This document shows positions 43,976-55,559 of a DNA stretch of 64,000 bases, in pieces (positions within the stretch are counted from its first letter, which is position 1; every line of letters begins with the position of its first letter). The stretch is from Notamacropus eugenii. Taxonomy: Eukaryota; Chordata; Mammalia; Diprotodontia; Macropodidae. The stretch lies in the NCBI RefSeq assembly GCF_028372415.1, contig NC_092872.1, positions 265,757,008 to 265,821,007 on the forward strand. Reading direction: 5' to 3'. The notes under the pieces are model-generated. The model saw only the letters and a program-made list of their open reading frames with translations. It had not been told where the DNA came from and ran no database searches. Position numbers and translations under genes: made by a program.

Positions 43976-44065
43976 CCTAGGTGTCCACAAGTGGAATGGG
44001 CTGACTCAGAATGGAGTCTGACATCTCAAGGGATCTTAAAACAGAGAAGGGCTAGATGAACACTT

Positions 44066-44300
44066 GGGGCAGCTAGGTGGTGCTGCAGTGGATAAAGTGC
44101 CAGACCTGAGTTCACATCCAACCTCAGACACTAGCTTGTAGCTCTGGGCAAGTTATTTAACTCTGTTTGCCTCTGTTTCCTCCTCTGTCAAATGAGCTGG
44201 AAAAGGAAATGACAAACCACTATAGTATCTTTGCCAAGAAAAGCCCAAATGGGATCACAAAGACTCAGAAAAAAGTAAAATAACTAATCAAAAAATAATA
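44066..44300 (+). repeat. RTE-tailed tRNA-SINE, full length
   Basis: Head GGCAGCTAGGTGGTGCTGCA, GAGTTCACATCCAACCTCAG, core TGTTTCCTCCTCTGTCAAAT, then the RTE-type tail GAAATGACAAACCACTATAG and GGGATCACAAAGACTCAGAA with an A-rich end. Confidence 0.92.
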
Positions 44301-44345
44301 ATGATGATGATCATTTGTTGGGGATATTGTTTTGACTAACTGAAC

Positions 44346-44538
44346 CAGGGGTGAGGAACCTGCAACCATGTGGCCCTCTAAATCCTCAAGTGTGGCCCTT
44401 TGACTGAATCCAAAATTCACAGAACAAATCCTCTTAATGAAAGAATTTATTCTGGAAAAGTTGTACTCAGTTAAAAGGCTACACCCAAGGACCTAGAAGG
44501 TCACATGTGGTCTCAAGGCTGCAGGTTCCCCACCCCTG
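44346..44538. mobile_element. Complete short hAT element (MITE)
   Basis: 193 bases with terminal inverted repeats: the left end CAGGGGTGAGGAACCTGCAA and the right end (complement of CAGGGGTGGGGAACCTGCAG) differ at few positions, and subterminal CCATGTGGCC and GGTCACATGTGG also pair. Flanking 8-mers AACTGAAC and AGCTGAGC match at 6 of 8 positions, as expected for an old hAT target duplication. There is no coding capacity, so it must have been moved by a transposase supplied in trans. Confidence 0.85.
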
Positions 44539-44899
44539 AGCTGAGCTCTGTAAGACCCTCCAACTCTGAGATTCCTTGGTCCTTGTTTTATTTTTTTTAA
44601 ATGTTCCTACAACTTTATTAAATTACATGCTCATCAAAACATTGTGCCAGCACGTTTATTAGTAAAGCAGTCAGCACCATGGGTAGAGGTATTAATTGCT
44701 GTGGTCAGCACTAAGGCTGGGGGAAAGCAGAGGGGAGCCAGAACAGCTGAGGGATGGGGCAGGAATTGTTTCTCTACCCTTTCAAAAATGTGATCTGAAG
44801 AGTTAACCAAGTCAGCAGGCTTTTGTACATTTGGGCAGTCTGGCCTAAACTGAATTGAGATTTTGACTAAATAGTAAGAGGAAAAACCTAGATGACTCT

Positions 44900-45100
44900 C
44901 CAGTGACTGACAGAATCCCAGGGCCAGAGTGGAAGGGACCTTGGAGGCTATCTAGTTCCAACTCCTGCATTTCATACATGAAAAAACTAAGGCCCAAAGA
45001 GCCTAAGTGAATTGCTCAAGATCATACAAGTAATAAGTATCAAAGGTAGGTCTTCTTATCCCAGAGCTAGTCCTCCCTCCACTGTACCATGATGGTTGGA
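44900..45100 (-). repeat. MIR3 SINE
   Basis: Antisense tail AGAATCCCAGGGCCAGAGTG and GAAGGGACCTTGGAGGCTAT, then GAATTGCTCAAGATCATACA. Confidence 0.85.
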
Positions 45101-45329
45101 AAGGGACACTATCCATTGCCTTAGTATCCTAAGAAAAATTCTTATATATCTCTATGTCTCTTTCCAGGATGCTCTTGGGCAGGGAAGGATGTGTGTCTAT
45201 ATATTCCCTTCCCAAATGTCTTGTGGTATGGGCCAGTACTTGGTATCATACTTGTACAGCAACTATTACCTACTGAGTCTGAGAAAAAGATCTCTAAAAG
45301 ACCACTCCAGATACATTTCTTGTATAGAG

Positions 45330-45735
45330 CTGATTCTGACACCCTATCCAATTGCCCCAATGGTATTTTGAGAATTCCTGGCACACAGGAAGTACTTAAA
45401 AGATAATTATTGAATTGAGAGCAAAGATGTGACCAACTGACATCCAAGAAGAGAGCTGACATGAAGGAATCACCAACATAGCTGAAAATTTCTATAACTG
45501 AAGTTTGCATAGTGCTTTACGTACCTTACCTCATTTGATCCTCACAAGCTTGGAATGTAGGTGCTATTATCCCTATTTTATAGATGTGAAAACTGAGGCG
45601 CAGAGATATGTAGAATATATAAGCTCCTTGGGGACAGATAATATTTTTGTTTTTTCTTTGTTTCCCCAGCACTTAGCACAGTACTTGGGACATAGCTGTT
45701 AAGAAATGTTTCTTGACCAACTGACGTATAGAGGA
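45330..45735. repeat. L2 tips flanking a minus-strand SINE tail
   Basis: L2 terminus at 45345-45420 (+); antisense SINE 3' half at 45490-45610 (CATAGTGCTTTACGTACCTT, TTTATAGATGTGAAAACTGA); L2 terminus at 45620-45730 (+). Confidence 0.75.
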
Positions 45736-46004
45736 GTAAGGGCCAGAGAAAAGAGTTTTAATCTTTGGAGTCATAGAGCTGGTGAGTCAATCCATAGAAC
45801 AGCCAAATAACAAGCTCTTTATGGAGGAACTGGTAGAGTTGGTATGATTCTCAGAGCAAGAGATGGAAAGGGAGTCAAAGGAGATGGAAAAAGAGACAAA
45901 AGTGAGAGGGGTAGAACTGATAAGATTTGGAAACTGATTGATTGGATGGGGGAATATAATTTCAAAGCCTGGAACTTAAGTGAGTGGATGTTTGATGCCC
46001 AAAA

Positions 46005-46110
46005 AGTGCTCATCCAGCCTTTGCTTGAAGACCTTAAGTAACAGATGACCCCACTGGCTCATGAAGCAGAATATTCCATTTGGAGATCCAACTTAGCTCT
46101 ACTTATTATG
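46005..46110 (-). repeat. CR1-L3 fragment
   Basis: Antisense CR1-L3 words TCATCCAGCCTTTGCTTGAA and CAGAATATTCCATTTGGAGA. Confidence 0.6.
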
Positions 46111-46194
46111 AGGCTTTTCTTTTCCCTTTTCTGAGGTGCCATGTAGAAGAGTACTGTAAGTCCTGGGTAATATAAATAGGCCCTTTGGAAGAAT

Positions 46195-46690
46195 GTGAAA
46201 TAATCAATGTTTGAAGTATTATGGGAACAGGCACACTAAAACATTTTTGATAGAGCTGTAAATTGGCCCCATTACTCTGCAAAATAATTTAGAACTATAC
46301 TAGAAAAGTGATTAAACTGTTCATGTCCTATTATCTAGTGATACCACTGCCATACCTTTATCCAAAGGAGGGAAAAGACAGATGGAAGCCCTATAAAATA
46401 TCAAAATATCTGTAACAGCACATCATGGTAGAAACTCAAAACTAAGTGGGTACACATCAATTGGTATGCAAATTGTGGCAGGAGAATATAATGAAATATT
46501 GTGTAATAAAAAGCAATGAAATTTGTATGAACTTATGAAGAAATTAAATCATCAAAACCAAGAGAATAATATAAACAATGGTTACAATAATGTAAGGAGG
46601 GAGAAAAAACTTATGATGCAGATCACTACAATGACCAATGAACTCCAGTGGACTGATGTTGAAACAACCTATCACCTTTCAGTAGAGAGG
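46195..46690 (+). repeat. L1 3' end, 5'-truncated
   Basis: Shows the order typical of the 3' end of marsupial L1 ORF2: GATAGAGCTGTAAATTGGCC, ATCTAGTGATACCACTGCCA, ACACATCAATTGGTATGCAA, then AATGAAATATTGTGTAATAA. Reading frames are broken. Confidence 0.7.
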
Positions 46691-46699
46691 TATTAGGCT

Positions 46700-47210
46700 A
46701 CAGGCACAGATCAATTACAATCAGGCTTCTACTCCCTCTACTAAAATTATTTTCTCAAAGGTCAAGATCCTTTGCAAATTCTCTCCATTCTGTTCCCATT
46801 GCCACCTCCTTTGTGCAAATTCTCATTACCCTCCCAGTAGCCCTTTAACAGACCATCCCAAATCTTTCTCCCTTCTCCAACCCTTCCTTTACAGTCTGTC
46901 AGAATAATCTTCCTTATTTAGAGACTTGGTTGGTCATATCACTATTCTGTTCAAACATCTTCCATAGTGTCCTTTTGTCTACTGAATAGTCCAACACCTT
47001 AGCCTGACATTCAAGGTTAGTCATAATTAGATGCCACCCTAACTTTCCAAACTTACCATACTTTTATTACTCACTCTTCATCTACCCTTCCCACAGTCTT
47101 AAAACCAATCTTCCTTTCAGTCAAATTAAGAAGGAATTATGGTAATTCTCTTATCTTACCATGTTCCTTTTCATTTGCCTAAACCAGGAATGTGTATTCT
47201 GCATTCAAGG
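46700..47210 (+). repeat. L2 LINE 3' region
   Basis: Sense L2-like words are TTGGTCATATCACTATTCTG, ACTGAATAGTCCAACACCTT and CTGACATTCAAGGTTAGTCA. Confidence 0.65.
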
Positions 47211-47359
47211 GCACAATATCATTACCTAAAATCACCAAATTAAAATGGTCAAAATGATCATGATTGTATTAAAGTGCTAGACATGCCAATCATAAGAATG
47301 AGCTATCTGGAAACAGTCTCCCTTGATCACATTTACAGTGAAGGTGAGTTCAGTCATAG

Positions 47360-47720
47360 ATTGAAAGGGTCCTTGTAAGTTCATCTGGTTCACCACCGTC
47401 TCTTTAGTCACATCTACATTTTAAAACATCACAGGTAGATGGAATCTCTCAGTTTTTTTAAATCAGGAAACAAGTATTTATCAAGTACCTACACTAACCA
47501 TACTGTGACTGCCAGAGATCTAAAGATCCCACCATCATCCTCAGTAACACATCCCAATACCTAACTAGGTCACCATGTCAAGGATCTGTGATCTCATGAG
47601 TGATGCATCTACCAGTACAGATCAGAAGCACCTATAACTATGAGAATTAGAGAGTAACTTATAGCTCAGGAGGTAAAATAACTCACCCACAGCCACAAAG
47701 CTAGTCAGAGTCGGAGGCAA
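47360..47720 (-). repeat. Decayed SINE fragments around an L2 piece
   Basis: An antisense MIR3-like piece (47365-47420), an antisense L2 piece (about 47465-47530, AAGTATTTATCAAGTACCTA), and an antisense SINE (47600-47720, CCCACAGCCACAAAGCTAGT). Confidence 0.55.
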
Positions 47721-47729
47721 GATTTGGAA

Positions 47730-48130
47730 TCATGTATTCCATTATACCATGCTGGGTCTCCATTAATTAACATTTTTGCAGAATTTTCATTCACAAGTAC
47801 ACTACAATTGAAGCCTGCTTCCTCCTTTGCTGTCCTCAGTGGATATGGAGAGATGATCCTCATGCTTAATGGAGAAATCCTTCATAAACCACAAGGGAGC
47901 ATTAACTCACTATCATCATTCTCTAAGTGGAAAAGTAAATTTCTATAACCAGCCCCCAGGTTTTGTTCCTTGATGATCACTATGATTCTCTCTCATTCTG
48001 TTATCTCTCCATATCAGTCTTTAGTTGTAGAGTCCATAATTAAACACAGTTATTGTCCAAGGGTCTGGCAAATGCTTTGAAATGGTGGACACTTCTCAGT
48101 TTCTGACATCTTGACTCCTGCTTCAGTTTC
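47730..48130. other. Unique stretch
   Basis: No repeat words and no convincing frame. A 74-codon frame (47724-47948, +) is unsupported. Confidence 0.4.
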
Positions 48131-48154
48131 TGAGGTGGTGTGTCCTCCCTCGAG

Positions 48155-48425
48155 TGCGATGATAATAATAATGACAGCATTTATAGAGAAAGCCCTTTCA
48201 AGTTTGCAAAGTGCTTTACTAATATTTTCTACTTACAACAATCCTGGAAGATAGGTACAATTATTATCCCCATCTTACAGATGAGGAAACTGAGGCAGAC
48301 AGTGGCTAAGCAGTTTGCCCAGGATAGCACAGATATTAAATGTCTGAAGGCAAATTTGAACTCAGGTCTTCCTGACTTCAGATCCAGCATTCTAACCACT
48401 GATCCCACCAGGCTACCTTGGTCAG
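48155..48425 (-). repeat. Full-length marsupial tRNA-SINE
   Basis: Antisense tail GACAGCATTTATAGAGAAAG and AGTTTGCAAAGTGCTTTACT, core AGATGAGGAAACTGAGGCAG and head side GAACTCAGGTCTTCCTGACT. Confidence 0.93.
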
Positions 48426-48441
48426 AACCATGTTTCCCTAA

Positions 48442-48630
48442 GCCAGTGCTTCTCAACCTTTATTGTGTCATAGACCTTGTTGGCAATCTAGTAAAGCCTG
48501 TGAACCACTTCTTGGATTGTTTTTAAATGCACAAAATAAAATACGTGGGATGATAAAAGAAATCAATTCTATTGAAATACAGCTATAATTTTTTTTAAAG
48601 CAAGTTTGTGTAACCTATGTTAAGATCGGC
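48442..48630 (+). mobile_element. hAT-like miniature DNA transposon
   Basis: Left end CAGTGCTTCTCAACCTTTAT, internal TTTTTAAATGCACAAAATAA and GAAATACAGCTATAA, right end CTATGTTAAGATCGGCTG. It shares order and words with the copies at 4309-4506 and 32513-32705. Confidence 0.7.
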
Positions 48631-48634
48631 TGCC

Positions 48635-49400
48635 TAAGCCTTCTGTTCTCTAGCTCCTTCACCTTAAGTTCCAATGAAATCCTTTTGTGGCTCTTCCTGA
48701 GCCTAGATACTTGCCCCTGGATGCTCTCCAGAAGCTTATCAATGTCCCAGCCAAACTCAGGTCCCCAGAACTGAACCTGATGGTCTGTCCAAAACAGAAT
48801 ATGGCAGTGTAATCACCTCCTTATTCCTTGAAGTTCTGTCCTTTCATGGAAGTGCTGGCAAATATCAGAAAAGCAGGAGGGAGCATTGGATAGACCTGGA
48901 TTCAGGCACTGACCCAAACACATACCAGTTACATCACCATGAACAAATTATTTACCCTCTCAATACCCTATAGGCAAATCTTTTAAGACCACAAATTTCA
49001 ACAGAGTGGCTGATCTAAATCAGTGAAGGGAGTTTCCATTCCGGCAATTCTCTACACTGATGAAATGACATCTAGACACTAACTACCACTACCCCAAAAC
49101 ACACCCAAGATAATGTCCATTTTCTTGCCTACCCTCTTACCACATTCACCCATATTAAATTTGCCACATGCTAAACCCTTGGTTCTTTTTCAGATGAGTT
49201 TCTGTCTAGTTGTTCTTCCTCTATATTTCAAAAATGAAATTGATTTTGGGACCCAGCATAAGACTTGATATTTACCCCTAGAATGTTGTCTTATTGGATT
49301 CAGCCAAATGCTCTACCCTGTCAAGTTCTGTTTACACCCTGTGATCCAATATCTTAGCAATTCCTCCCATAGTTGCCTCATGAACCTGCAAAACTGCCTC
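48635..49400 (-). repeat. CR1-L3 LINE, interrupted by a MIR
   Basis: Antisense CR1-L3 words GGTCCCCAGAACTGAACCTG and TCTTATTGGATTCAGCCAAA, with ACCCTGTCAAGTTCTG. A plus-strand MIR-like piece (about 48870-48970) breaks it. Confidence 0.75.
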
Positions 49401-49699
49401 GTGAAAGTACTAAAAATCATTTTGGAAACTACAATAGAACACCACTGGCACGTAGCAATTTGGTATCCACACTGTAACTCTGAACTCCCTTTTACTACTC
49501 TTTTTGCATATAGCTGGGCAAAACTAGGAATAAGCCAAGTTTGTTTGGGACATCCCACACCTTCCCCTTCTGAACCATTCCTCCTTCCCACTCTTTTTAG
49601 ATACTAATCCATTTATGATCCCACCATCTTCCTCCCAAACAAAAGCTGCTTGCAGGAAATTCTAAATCAGCCATTCATATTTTGTTGTGAATTTCATAA

Positions 49700-50110
49700 T
49701 TATTAATAGAATCTCGGAGTCAAAAGGTACCTCAGTGATGATCTAACCTACTCTTACTTGACCAAAAATCACTTTAGGTTCCCACAACATCTCCAAAGTG
49801 GGTATCCAGCCCTTACTTACTAGACCTCCTATGAGGGGAAGCTTATCACCTCACTAGGCAGTCCATTGCCCCTCATGGACAGTTCTAATTGTTAAAGAGA
49901 TTTTTCTGAACATAAGCAAGTCTAAATCTGTGCTCCCCCAACCCCTAACAACTTCCACCTGTGGCTCATGTTTCTGCTCTTTGGGGATAAGGACATATCT
50001 GATCCCTCTTTCACATGAAAATCCATAAATTATTTGAAGGAAACTAGTGCGTCCTCTCCCCTCTCTAAACCAGCCTCCAGACTGTGGACACTTTCATTGG
50101 CTCTAATATT
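49700..50110 (-). repeat. CR1-L3 LINE 3' part
   Basis: Antisense words GTCAAAAGGTACCTCAGTGA, GGTATCCAGCCCTTACTTAC, TCACCTCACTAGGCAGTCCA and ATGAAAATCCATAAATTATT with TTGAAGG. It reaches the 3' end (AGAATCTCGGAGTC). Confidence 0.8.
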
Positions 50111-50385
50111 CTCCTTCTTCATCTCCTCCTGGTTTCCCTGGCTTTCTTCAAGTCCTAACTAAAATCCCATCATCTACAAGTCCTGCCTGAGCCACCTTAA
50201 TACGGATGCTTTCTCTCTATGCACTATCTCTAATTTTGATGTATATCTTATTTGTACATAGCTGTTTATACGTTGACTCCCCAATTATTATCGCAGTCTA
50301 ATAAAGTCTTCTGTTTGTCTTCTTATCCCCAACACTTAAGACAGTGCCTGGCACACAGTAACGCTTAACTGACTGACTTCAAGAT
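50110..50385 (+). repeat. L2 LINE 3' end
   Basis: CTTTCTTCAAGTCCTAACTA, TAATAAAGTCTTCTGTTTGT, then CAGTGCCTGGCACACAGTAA and TTAACTGACTGAC. Confidence 0.85.
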
Positions 50386-50394
50386 AAACATCCT

Positions 50395-50730
50395 TAGTTC
50401 CTTCATTTCCACTTCCTAAAATGTAATGTCCAGAAATTTAAGTAAATGACAGCTAAATAAAATCCCCATGATTACACAGCTGCTGAATCATGCAGCTGGG
50501 ATTCAAACTCAGTTTTTTTCACTTGGATTTCAGCGCTACATTAGAGAATGGGGTGTAGATAGGATTTGCCTGGCAGCAGGTAGGGTATGGAATTAGTTAG
50601 GAAAACCTAGGCCCAAGCCCTGAGACTTAGTAGCTGTGCAAGTTACTTAAATCTCTCTAAGTTTTCAATTGTCAAAAAAAAAAAGTGGGCCCTGGATTTG
50701 ATGGTCTCAAAGGTCCCTGAGCCTAATCAT
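50395..50730. repeat. MIR (-) then MIR3 (+)
   Basis: 50430-50550 is an antisense MIR (TGATTACACAGCTGCTGAAT). 50570-50730 is a sense MIR3 with tail GGTCTCAAAGGTCCCTGAGC and an internal A11 run. Confidence 0.7.
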
Positions 50731-50734
50731 GTAA

Positions 50735-51690
50735 GTGAGTCCAAATTCACCAAGTTTCCCCATGGGTTTTCTTGTAGTTTATTCTTCCCCTTCTCCTGGG
50801 GGAATACCATCTCCTTTGTTCCCCTTTACTGTACTTCATGCCAGATGTGACCAATCACACCCCAGCTCACCAGTGTATCCTGGGAGCATGGTCATGATAT
50901 TGGGCAGCTACAAAAATCATAGCCTAAAACTCACTCTGCAATGAGATCCATTAGAAGGGGAAAGTCATTAAAGCAATTAGGAGGTGCAATTAGATTGGGA
51001 GATCTGACTCGGAAACGTTATCAAAACGTATTGGCTGGGGTTAGGGATAGGGAACTAACTAAATCAATTTTATGCCTATATCTATGGTCCTGTAGTCCTG
51101 GGGACTTTTTTAACTAAAGGGGAACTGGATTTTCTCTAACTCTGTGTGTGTATACATATGTGTGGGGGTAAGGATGAAGTGGACATGTGTTTGCATGCAT
51201 GTTGGGGTATGGAAAGTGAGTGCGTGTATATGTATGCGCATGGCTTTGCTTACTGACACCTTCAGCCACCAATGGAGAACACCAACCCTTCATGGAGTCC
51301 AAGATAGCTTAAGAGTGAAGGATGGTTTTGACTCAAAGGTTTCTTGTCAACAGAGTGAGGCTCATAGGTCATCAGAAAGTTTACACACATACTCTGATCC
51401 AAAGGGTTTGGGGAAGAACTCCCTAAATCTGCAAATGTCTCCCCAACTGCCTGATGTCTACAATTATAGTACCATTAAAAAAGGCTTTTCTTTGTGTTAA
51501 ACACTGCTTTCTCTCCCCAGTTCTCTTTCAAATTAATTTCCTGGGAAATATAAAAGAGGAAATCCCTAACACTTTAGCATAAATTAACTTATCATCCAGC
51601 TGTCCTATCCTTACACATGAATCTTGAGCAACATGAAAATGCAGCCATCTCTAAAATAGGGGAAGTAATCCTAGAACTTCCTCCTTCAAA
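50735..51690. other. Mostly unique, with a TG-rich patch
   Basis: The only simple-sequence signal is 51143-51235 (TG/ATG-rich). No gene or repeat is otherwise recognised. Confidence 0.4.
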
Positions 51691-51960
51691 GGTCTGCTAT
51701 GAGGAAAGCCCTTTGTAAACCTCAAAGAACTCTGGTTTTTACCAGACCAGAGATATCATAAATGGGGAGCTCCCCATAAGGAAATTCTTCTGCCAGTGTA
51801 GATTGGCACCTACTCTGCAACTTAGAGTCTTCAAGAGTTGCCTGGCAATGAGTTTAAGTGATTTGCCCAGGGTCACATGACCAGTAAGAGCCAGAGAACC
51901 CTGGGATATGAACCCAGTCTTCTTGGGCCAGCTCTCCATTCATTATACTATTCTGCCTCC
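51690..51960 (-). repeat. MIR-like SINE, variant tail
   Basis: Antisense CTGCAACTTAGAGTCTTCAA followed by GATTTGCCCAGGGTCACATG and the head side CATTATACTATTCTGCCTCC. A related tail occurs at 21520-21560. Confidence 0.75.
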
Positions 51961-52014
51961 AATGTGCTATATAAATACAGGAAAGACTTTTTAGAATTTC
52001 ATTAAATGTTAAGT

Positions 52015-52205
52015 GAACATCAGCAGAGTGGCCTGATGAATAAAGTGAAGGACCAGGAATCAGGAAGACCTGAATTCAAAATCAGCCTCAGACATTAGCT
52101 GTATCAACCTGGGCAAGTCATTTAACCTTTGTCAGTTTGTTTCCTCCTCTGTAAAATGGGGATAATAAAATAATCTTCATCACAGGATTGTTGTAAAAAA
52201 TAAAC
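52015..52205 (+). repeat. Marsupial tRNA-SINE
   Basis: Head GCAGAGTGGCCTGATGAATA, CTGAATTCAAAATCAGCCTC and core TTTCCTCCTCTGTAAAATGG. Confidence 0.9.
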
Positions 52206-52209
52206 AGTT

Positions 52210-53110
52210 ATGATCAAAACTACTTGGCACTGGCTAAGAAAGAGAGTGGTGGATCAGTGGAACAGGTTAGATATGCAAGACACAATAGCCAATGAGTACA
52301 GTAATCTACTGTTTGATAAACCCAAAGACTCCAGCTTCTGGGATAAGAAATCACTATTTAACCAAAGTTGATGGGAAAACTGGAAAACAGTATGGCAGAA
52401 ACTAGGCATAGACCAACATCTTATACCATACACCAAGATAAAGTCAAAATGGGTACGTGATTTAGATATAAAGGTTGATACTATGAGCAAACCAGGCGAG
52501 CAAGGAATAGTTTACCTGTCAGATTTGTGGAGAAGGGAAGAATTTATGACAAAACAAGAGATAGAGAACATTTTTAATGCAATATAGATAATTTTGATTA
52601 CATTAAATTGAAAAGGCTTTGCACAAAACCAATGCAACCAAGATTAGAAGGGAAATAGAAAACTGGAAAACAATTTTTACTGTCAGCGTCTCTGATAAAG
52701 GCCTCATTTCTAAAAATATGGAGAACTGAGTCAAATTTATAAGAATACAAGCCATTCTCCAATTGATAAGTGGTCAAAAGATACGAGCAGGCAGTTTTCA
52801 GATGAAGAAATTAAAACTGTCTATAGTCATGTTTTTAAAATGCTCTAAATCATTATAGATCAAAGAAATGCAAATCAAAACAACTCTGAGGTACCACATC
52901 ACACACTTATCAGACTGCTAACATGACAAAAACAGGAAAATGATAAATGTTGGAGAAGATGGGAAAATTGGAACACTAATGCATTGTCTGTGGAGTTGTA
53001 AACTGATCCAATCATTCTGGAGGGCAATTTGGAACTATGACCAAAGGGCCATGTTGGTTCTAATTCTGCTTTACAATATGACTAATATAAAAATAAAAAA
53101 AGAACTATGT
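52210..53110 (+). repeat. L1 LINE 3' end (ORF2 C-terminal region), 5'-truncated
   Basis: Broken-frame L1 ORF2 C-terminal sequence: conceptual words LFDKPKDSSFWDKKSLFN, then an HLIPYTKIKSKWVRDLDIK segment, and near the end GTLMHCLWSCKLIQSFW (52940-53131 frame), the Cys-containing tail of L1 ORF2p. The order agrees with the end of L1 ORF2. Stops and frameshifts are frequent, so it is an old 5'-truncated copy. Confidence 0.88.
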
Positions 53111-53204
53111 AAAGTGATTTTCAGTTCTTAAAGATGTGCATACATGTGTGCCTACACATAAATGTGTTCTACCTATTATTATATTAATTATTGCTATGAC
53201 TTGA

Positions 53205-53490
53205 ATTCTGTTCCATTCAACAAACATTTACTAAGTCTCTAGTATTGCCAGACACTACTCAAAGTGCTAGGGATACAAATACAAGATAGAATGCTAAATC
53301 CTTGAAGCTAGGCTCCATCCACTTTGGTTGTTGTTTGCCCAGTGCCTAGCACAGTGCCTGTGATAATAAAAGTTTGTTCATTAATTGGTTGATTGATAGG
53401 TGCAAAAAAATAAAGCAGTCCCTGCCCTCAGGAAGTTTTATATTCTCCTGAAGAGATACAGACAGATATATCAACAGAGAGGCAAAGGTA
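53205..53490 (-). repeat. L2 copy with a second L2 3' end nested in it
   Basis: Antisense L2 (53210-53290, CAACAAACATTTACTAAGTC) stops and resumes at about 53400 (AGTCCCTGCCCTCAGGAAGT). The gap holds a plus-strand L2 terminus (CAGTGCCTAGCACAGTGCCT, 53290-53398). Confidence 0.75.
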
Positions 53491-53949
53491 AATAGATGAT
53501 AATCATAGAGAGAGAAATAGATTTTTCTATATAAAATTCTATTCAAAGTTATATAAAATAATTTCAAAGAGGAGAATTGGGGAAAGCTTCAATAAATTCA
53601 TCATTGTGGGTCCTCCTTCCCCAAAACCAACAGAAACCTCTTTATTGCTTAGTTGATAGTCTTTGAGAATTGCTGGAGACACAAAAAAATAGCCCCCTAT
53701 GGCCCACCTGGGAATAAGCCTCTCCAAGGTCCGCTAGGTGCCCAAGCTGGGCAAGACACATGCAATTCATCTTTTACAGTCCAGAAGGACCTGTGAGAAC
53801 TTGGGTTTTGCTAGATCTTTATGAAACTGGGCTCACCACCATGCCATAGGTAGGCAACTGAGAAAGATTAGAGATAATTTCTGTTATGACAACTGTTCTT
53901 ATCATGATAGAATGAAAGGGAGCAAAAGAATTAAAATGAAGTAGAGAAA

Positions 53950-54024
53950 CAGAGTATTCTAAAAGTCGGTGCAGTTTTAAGATTATTAAAGCTTAAAGGC
54001 CACACTGAGATTTGGGACACCCTG
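53950..54024. mobile_element. Mariner-type miniature element
   Basis: 75 bases. The right end TTTGGGACACCCTG is the complement of the mariner end CAGGGTGTCCCAAA. The left end is a decayed version (CAGAGTATTCTAAAAGTC) followed by GGTGCAGTTTTAA. No TA duplication survives. Confidence 0.7.
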
Positions 54025-54049
54025 AATGAGAAAGCATTTTGACTCTAGA

Positions 54050-54150
54050 GAGGAAATGTCACTCAGAGGCCCTCTAGTTCACCTACCTCATTTTAAAGAT
54101 CAGGAAACAAGGCAATACCAGTAATAAGTGTCAGACAAAGGATTTTAACC
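54050..54150 (-). repeat. Decayed MIR3 fragment
   Basis: CTCTAGTTCACCTACCTCAT and AAGATCAGGAAACAAGGCAA, then AGTAATAAGTGTCAGACAAA. Confidence 0.55.
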
Positions 54151-54619
54151 CCCTTGAGAACATGTGATGGAGGGGTCCTTCATACATCACTGAGAGGCCG
54201 CAGCATCTGGATGGAGGATCTGTCAGCTACTCTCCCCCGGGGTCTCTGACCAGCTATTTATGTCCTTTTAGACTCTTACATGATAACATCCCACTTGCCA
54301 ACAAGTCGATTCCTTGGAATTTCATGTCAATGCTAATATTGCTTCAGCAATCTCAAGGGTGTCTCAAGACATCAAGCATAGGCTATCACGGGAAGAAAAT
54401 TCAGTTTTCAACTTGTTTTTAACTTTCTCCATCTGTCAAATGGGGATAATACCCCCCCACCAGGCCCCTACCATATATAAGGACTATGTGCAGAAGGTCT
54501 CAAACCCCTTGGAGACAAGGCAAAACAAAGTTTCAAGGTGATGATTATATTAACATTAATATAATGTCAACACTAGATACATCCAAGGTATTATCACAAT
54601 TGATGTTATTGCTAGAAGC

Positions 54620-54770
54620 AGTATATCACCGTAGTTAGGGTTTATCGAAGAGACCCAGGTTCAGATCCTGCCTCTGACACTTACTAGCCAGGGGACTAAG
54701 GGTAAGTCATTTAATCTCTATGTGCCCTTGGATTTCTCTACTCCCACATCAATGGTTAGAGATCTTCAGA
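54620..54770 (+). repeat. MIR SINE
   Basis: GGTTCAGATCCTGCCTCTGA, CACTTACTAGCCAGGGGACT and GTAAGTCATTTAATCTCTAT. Confidence 0.8.
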
Positions 54771-55049
54771 GTTCAGTATCCTGATAAGAGTCACATATAA
54801 TGTACTCTTCATGTATTTCTATAAGGTGATTATTGAATCTGCATTGTAATTGGAAGTAACAATAACCAATGTAAAACCATAAGAAAAAGGAAGTTAAGAG
54901 ATGGTGATGCGGACAAGGGCATGCCAGTCTAGCTCTTGGATCCCAGACAAGCCCCCACACCTCTTCCCAGGGCCTTGATTTTTTTTCACTATTATCAGTG
55001 TGTCCTATTAGAGGCTGAAGGGGTTTTATTTTGTTTATTTTTCAGGAAT

Positions 55050-55555
55050 CCATGGCTTGATTGAGCCCATGATTCTCTTAACCCCACAACAACACTGTGC
55101 AGCAGATACTTTTATTATCCTCATTTTACAAATAAGGAAACTGAGGCCTAGAAAACTAAAGTGATTTGCCCAAAGTCACAGGGCTAACAAGTATCTGAGG
55201 GAGCTAGAGTCTTTCTCATTCTAAGTCTGGTGCTCTGTCTAATGCACCACACTGCCTAAGGGCTGGAAGGGGCCCCAGAAATCATCCAGTCCAAATCCCT
55301 CACTTTTCAGATGAGGAAAATGAAACTGAGAGAAATGAAATGATTTGACCAGGGTCACAAAGCTAGTACGTGTTGAAGGGAGGATTTGAACCCCTCTCCT
55401 TCATTCCTTCACTCTAGAGCTAACACTATCCACCATACCATACTGCCTTATATTATTCCCCTAGTCCTGGAGTAGTAGAGCTGGAAGGAACTCTAGAAAC
55501 CATCTAGTTCAAATGCCTCATTTTATAAGTGGGGAAACTGAGGTAGCTAACACCT
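55050..55555 (-). repeat. Three minus-strand SINEs in a row
   Basis: SINE 55065-55260 (AAGGAAACTGAGGCCTAGAA), MIR3 55262-55450 (GGGCTGGAAGGGGCCCCAGA, GGATTTGAACCCCTCTCCTT), and a 3' MIR3 fragment 55475-55555 (GAGCTGGAAGGAACTCTAGA). Confidence 0.88.
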
Positions 55556-55559
55556 TAGC

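Noticed and set aside
48140..48526. 128-codon plus-strand frame
   Set aside because: It is an antisense SINE followed by the start of a hAT element.
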